In this document: positions 61,116 to 64,000 of the stretch, in pieces
How positions within the stretch are numbered: position 1 is the first letter of the stretch
How the letters are laid out: every line of letters begins with the position of its first letter
DNA from: Microbacterium hatanonis
GTDB lineage: Bacteria; Actinomycetota; Actinomycetes; Actinomycetales; Microbacteriaceae
DNA length: 64,000 nucleotides
Assembly: GCF_008017415.1 (NCBI RefSeq)
Contig: NZ_VRSV01000001.1
Coordinates: 992,001-1,056,000 of the forward strand
Direction of reading: 5' to 3'
The notes under the pieces: model-generated
What the model was told of the DNA's origin: nothing
Databases searched by the model: none
Seen by the model: only the letters and a program-made list of their open reading frames with translations
Translations under genes and position numbers: made by a program

Positions 61116-61607
61116 ATGAACCCCGTCGCAGATCTCATCCTCGGATTCCAGAACCTCATCGCGCAGCTCCCGGAATGGGCGCAACCGCTCATCGTGTTCG
61201 TCGCCGGCGCGGTGCCCTTCATCGAGGGCGAGGGCGCAGCATCCATCGGCATCATCGGTGGCATCAACCCGGTCATCGCCGCCATCGCGGGTGCCCTCGG
61301 CAACTTCGTCGCCGTCGCCATCGTCGTGCTGCTGGGCGCCCAGATCCGGGCCGCGCTGACGAGATCGAAGCCTCGCAAACCCGCCTCGGCGCGCAAAGAG
61401 AAGTTTCAGAAGGCCTTCCACCGCTACGGCGTGGTCGGCGTGAGCCTGCTCGGACCCCTGCTGCTGCCGACCCACTTCACCGCCGCGGCGCTCGTCGGTA
61501 CCGGCGTGCCGAAGGCGCGGGTGCTGCTCTGGCAGGGCGTCGCGATCGTCCTCTGGACGACGCTGCTCACCCTGATCATCACGGGTGTCATCGCCGTCGC
61601 GGTCTGA
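61116..61607 (+). CDS. Putative small multidrug export protein
   Basis: A 163-residue membrane protein with about four helices and the PFIEGEGAASIGIIGGINPV and YGVVGVSLLGPLLLPTHFTAAAL segments found in the small multidrug export protein family (Sm_multidrug_ex). Function is not experimentally firm for this family. ATG at 61116 follows GAAAGGC. Its divergent neighbour is a LiaRS-like two-component system, a typical cell envelope stress arrangement. Confidence 0.8.
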   Translation: MNPVADLILGFQNLIAQLPEWAQPLIVFVAGAVPFIEGEGAASIGIIGGINPVIAAIAGALGNFVAVAIVVLLGAQIRAALTRSKPRKPASARKEKFQKAFHRYGVVGVSLLGPLLLPTHFTAAALVGTGVPKARVLLWQGVAIVLWTTLLTLIITGVIAVAV

Positions 61608-61658
61608 CCCCTCCGACTCGGCGCCACCGCTCCTCTGTGGGGGTGGGCGGTGGCGTCG

Positions 61659-62318
61659 TCATGTCGTCATGCGGTAGCCGACACCGGGCACCGTCTCGAT
61701 CACCCATGGCTCGCCGAGGCGCTTGCGCAGGGTCGAGATCGTGATGCGGACGGCGTTGGTGAACGGGTCGGCGTTCTCGTCCCACGCCCTTTCGAGAAGG
61801 TCCTCGGCGCTCACGACGCCGCCCCCCGCCGTCATGAGCACGTCGAGCACGGCGAACTGCTTGCGCGTGAGGTTGACGTAGTGGCCGTCTCGGAACACTT
61901 CGCGCCGGAAGCGGTCGAGCCGCACTCCCGAGATCTCGCTCACCGGGGGCGTGGATGCGGCGGGCCGCCGCCCGAGCGCACGGAGCCGGAGCACGAGCTC
62001 ACGCAGGGCGAAGGGCTTGGTGAGATAGTCGTCGGCGCCGCTCTCGAACCCCGTCGCCTTGTCGTCGAGCCGGTCGGCCGCCGTCAGCATGAGCACACGG
62101 GGCGAGGCGGGTTCGGCGGCCAAGCGGCGTGCGATCTCGTCGCCGTTCGGCCCGGGGATGTCGCGGTCGAGCACGACCACGTCGTACGCGTTGACCGCCA
62201 GCTGTTCGAGTGCGGTGTCGCCGTCGCCGGCGATGTCGGCCGCTATGGCCTCGAGTCGCAGCCCGTCGCGGATCGCTTCGGCGAGGTAGAGCTCGTCCTC
62301 GACGATCAGCACGCGCAT
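61659..62318 (-). CDS. OmpR/PhoB-family response regulator
   Basis: A 219-residue regulator with receiver Asp51 in VVVLDRDIPGPNG, conserved Lys in YLTKPF, and a C-terminal winged helix ending IRITISTLRKRLGEPWVIETVPGVGYR. ATG at 62318. It has no kinase gene directly next to it; its best candidate partner is the kinase at 57969-59069. Confidence 0.92.
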   Translation of the reverse strand: MRVLIVEDELYLAEAIRDGLRLEAIAADIAGDGDTALEQLAVNAYDVVVLDRDIPGPNGDEIARRLAAEPASPRVLMLTAADRLDDKATGFESGADDYLTKPFALRELVLRLRALGRRPAASTPPVSEISGVRLDRFRREVFRDGHYVNLTRKQFAVLDVLMTAGGGVVSAEDLLERAWDENADPFTNAVRITISTLRKRLGEPWVIETVPGVGYRMTT

Positions 62319-62458
62319 GGCTTCAGCGTAGAGCGGCGCGCGTATTGCGGGCGTATGCGCGAGATTGGCGGCTTTGCGGCGGTGTTCGGCGCGAATCGGC
62401 GGCCTCAGCGAGATCGGGCGTGAGCGGATCGTGGCATCGTTCTGCCAGGAGGATGAAG

Positions 62459-63001
62459 ATGCGCGTAGTGGTGGTGCCGGGTATCGGCGGATCCGACGAG
62501 GACCACTGGCAGAGCCGGTGGGAGGCGGACTCGGTCGACATGGTGCGACTGGAACCTGTGTCATGGGATGCACCGGAGTTCGGCGACTGGAGCGCGGCGC
62601 TCGACCGGGCCACGGGAGGCGAGCGTGTCGTGATCGTCGCCCACAGCCTGGGCTGCCTGCTCGCCGTGCGGTGGGCTCGGGAGCACGAGGTCGCGGGGCT
62701 GTTCCTCGTCGCCGTCCCCGACCCCGGCGGTGCCGCCTTTCCCCGGGTGGCCGCGGATTTCGGAGACGACCTCGTCGACCCGCCCGGTGCGCCGACGCTG
62801 CTCATCGCGAGCGACGACGATCCGTACTGCTCGCCGGAGCGGTCTGCCGCGTTCGCCCGCGCATGGCAGGCGGACCTCGTCTCGGTCGGATCCCACGGAC
62901 ACCTCAATTCCGCGAGCAACCTCGGCCCATGGCACGAGGGGCGCGACCTCTTCGCGGGATTCATCGCTGCGGTCTCCGATCCGCAGCATCCGTCGACATA
63001 G
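62459..63001 (+). CDS. RBBP9/YdeN-type alpha/beta hydrolase
   Basis: A 180-residue small serine hydrolase: VVPGIGGSDEDHWQSRWE at the N-terminus, nucleophile elbow AHSLGCLLAVRW (Ser about 62), Asp in ASDDDPYCSPE, His in VGSHGHLN. This is the compact RBBP9/YdeN family. Substrate unknown. ATG at 62459 chosen because AGGAGG lies six bases upstream; an ATG at 62453 is too close to it. Confidence 0.84.
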   Translation: MRVVVVPGIGGSDEDHWQSRWEADSVDMVRLEPVSWDAPEFGDWSAALDRATGGERVVIVAHSLGCLLAVRWAREHEVAGLFLVAVPDPGGAAFPRVAADFGDDLVDPPGAPTLLIASDDDPYCSPERSAAFARAWQADLVSVGSHGHLNSASNLGPWHEGRDLFAGFIAAVSDPQHPST

Positions 63002-63063
63002 CCGACGCATATCGCCGCCATATCCGTTCGCGCGTACGGCGCGACAACATCGGCTCGCGTGGG

Positions 63064-63696
63064 ATGGGCATCATGCTCACGCTCGATGCTCCCGCCGCCC
63101 CTGCTCCCGTCCGACGCGCGTCTGCGCGGAGGCGGCGCGTCGTCTTCGTCGTCGCCGGGGTGATCGCGGCGACCCTCACCGCTGCCGTCATCGGTGTGGC
63201 GGTCACGGGTACGTTCTCGGAGGCCGTCGCGCCCTTCACGAAGCTCGTACCGTTCTCACCGACGGCAGAGGACGGACTCATCGCCGAGGGCGAGACCGTG
63301 ACGGTCGACGACGAGGTGCCCGCGATCGCCCGCCTCAACCCCGACCTGCGCGATGCGATGCGCGCCGCCGAAGCCGAAGCGGCGTCGGACGGCCTCTCCT
63401 TCCGGGTGATGAGCGGATGGCGCAGCGTCGAGTACCAGGAATGGCTGCTCGAGGATGCGATCGAGCTCTACGCGAGCGAGGAGGTCGCTCGTCAATACGT
63501 CGCGAGCCCGGACCGCTCCACGCACGTCACCGGAGACGGCATCGACATCGGCCCCACCGACGCGCAGTTCTGGCTCATGACGAACGGCTCCCGCTACGGC
63601 ATCTGCCAGACCTACGCGAACGAGCGATGGCACTACGAGCTCGCCACCGACCCGGGTGGGGTGTGTCCCGAGATGAAGTCGGATGCGGCGTCCTGA
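63064..63696 (+). CDS. VanY-like D-alanyl-D-alanine carboxypeptidase
   Basis: A 210-residue membrane-anchored peptidase of family M15. One N-terminal helix (about 23-47), then the catalytic domain with STHVTGDGIDIGP and RWHYE, which give the zinc ligands (His, Asp, His) and catalytic Glu. It should trim D-Ala from peptidoglycan stem peptides outside the cell. The start could also be the ATG at 63073. The last 64 bases overlap the convergent methyltransferase gene. Confidence 0.87.
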   Translation: MGIMLTLDAPAAPAPVRRASARRRRVVFVVAGVIAATLTAAVIGVAVTGTFSEAVAPFTKLVPFSPTAEDGLIAEGETVTVDDEVPAIARLNPDLRDAMRAAEAEAASDGLSFRVMSGWRSVEYQEWLLEDAIELYASEEVARQYVASPDRSTHVTGDGIDIGPTDAQFWLMTNGSRYGICQTYANERWHYELATDPGGVCPEMKSDAAS

Positions 63697-64000
63697 ACGG
63701 GTGCGTTCCGCCACACCACCGAATAGCGCCACATCGGATGCCGCCGCCAGATCATTCCCGGAAGAACCTCGGCGGCGCAGACACGAACCTCCCGGTACGT
63801 GTGCGGAGGCGGCCAGATGGTCGGGGCGGAGTGCTCCCACAGGGTTCTCCGGCGCACGTACCACCGGTGCTGAAGCGCGCCGATGACCCCGAGCAGGTGG
63901 TCGCCGAGTGAGGACGGCCGGGCCAGCCCGATGACCACGAGCGCACCGCCCGGCGCCGTGAGGTCCCTCAGCCGCGACAGCCCCGCGGTCAGATCGGGAA
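63633..64000 (-). CDS. Class I SAM-dependent methyltransferase (C-terminal part, 5' end outside window)
   Basis: The frame is open to the right edge. The visible 122 codons give a C-terminal piece with RDLTAPGGALVVIGLARPSSLGD, the strand 5/loop region of class I methyltransferases, and a basic tail with ALQHRWYVRRRTLWEH. The N-terminal SAM-binding motif GxGxG is not in the window. Substrate unknown. Confidence 0.75.
   Translation of the reverse strand, partial: PDLTAGLSRLRDLTAPGGALVVIGLARPSSLGDHLLGVIGALQHRWYVRRRTLWEHSAPTIWPPPHTYREVRVCAAEVLPGMIWRRHPMWRYSVVWRNAPVQDAASDFISGHTPPGSVASS

Larger units (their letters stand above)
503..62991. repeat. Dispersed over-represented 9-mer GCAGCATCC / GGATGCTGC (24 copies seen)
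   Basis: Counted by eye. Plus-strand form at 503, 3192, 8870, 18243, 21078, 23785, 37469, 47808, 51410, 52656, 53540, 58753, 61236, 62983; complementary form at 3936, 19635, 21515, 29799, 30282, 31903, 44995, 47775, 53649, 58346. Most are CGCAGCATCCG. At 70% GC about one copy would be expected by base composition. Most are inside genes, in different frames, so amino acid sequence alone does not explain them. Confidence 0.7.

Noticed and set aside
1..64000. tRNA, rRNA, CRISPR array, prophage or insertion sequence
   Set aside because: No cloverleaf-like sequence, no regularly spaced repeats, no transposase or integrase and no terminal inverted repeats were seen.

Overview
The window is about 70% GC chromosomal DNA with short intergenic gaps and many ATGA or GTGA stop/start overlaps. 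Protein content (SCO7613-type membrane protein, DUF2975/XRE pair, EfeUOB, CitAB-TctCBA, MsrB-MsrA, DUF2834, VanY, DUF1028) and the many GTG starts fit an actinobacterium of the family Microbacteriaceae, most likely Microbacterium; this is inferred from gene style, not from a marker gene. I saw no rRNA, tRNA, CRISPR array, prophage or insertion sequence. Two genes are cut by the window edges (left: SCO7613-like membrane protein; right: methyltransferase tail).

Layout. 1-5.3 kb: a DUF2975 - XRE regulator - giant membrane protein operon behind a perfect operator-like palindrome, then an MFS exporter. 5.3-13.8 kb: SGNH lipoprotein, ACT-domain regulator, small membrane/acidic proteins, a glycosyltransferase - EEP hydrolase - DUF2238 operon, stress flavoprotein, TrhO, DUF3054, and a DHA2 exporter divergent from its TetR gene. 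13.8-20.7 kb: cold-shock protein, flavin amine oxidase, a DinB2-like Y-family polymerase, MsrB-MsrA, peptidase E, and an MDR oxidoreductase divergent from TetR. 20.8-24.4 kb: the efeUOB ferrous/ferric iron uptake operon behind a DtxR/IdeR-type iron box. 24.5-28.4 kb: two Rossmann oxidoreductases, a DUF2256 zinc peptide coupled to a photolyase-like protein that lacks the Fe-S cysteines of its family, and a thioredoxin-like protein. 28.5-33.8 kb: CitA/CitB-like two-component system divergent from a TctCBA tricarboxylate transporter. 33.8-38.3 kb: lipoprotein, pgi, an unrecognised 337-residue protein, a secreted SLT-like protein with a possibly structured leader.

38.3-46.7 kb is a catabolic/uptake block on the minus strand: an LLM flavin monooxygenase gene overlaps two ABC ATPase genes, two permease genes and a solute-binding lipoprotein gene, followed by a DUF1028 Ntn-hydrolase-like protein and an XRE-cupin regulator. 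47-51.3 kb holds an orphan NMT1-type binding protein, a PRPP-binding phosphoribosyltransferase and a LOG/SLOG-like Rossmann protein, divergent from a LacI regulator, with a 22-bp palindrome at the promoter. 51.4-57.9 kb: small proteins, hydrolases, VanZ, a GH13 (trehalose-synthase-like) gene broken by one in-frame TAA and preceded by a coupled 17-codon ORF, cardiolipin synthase and a DHFR-like reductase. 58-64 kb: two two-component systems whose parts are interleaved, a small multidrug export protein, an RBBP9-like hydrolase and a VanY-type carboxypeptidase.

The points I find most worth a second look are the GH13 nonsense codon, the cysteine-less FeS-type photolyase homologue beside DUF2256, the isoleucine at the steric-gate position of the DinB2-like polymerase, the SLOG/PRTase/NMT1/LacI module, and a 9-mer (GCAGCATCC, usually inside CGCAGCATCCG) that I count 24 times in 64 kb.
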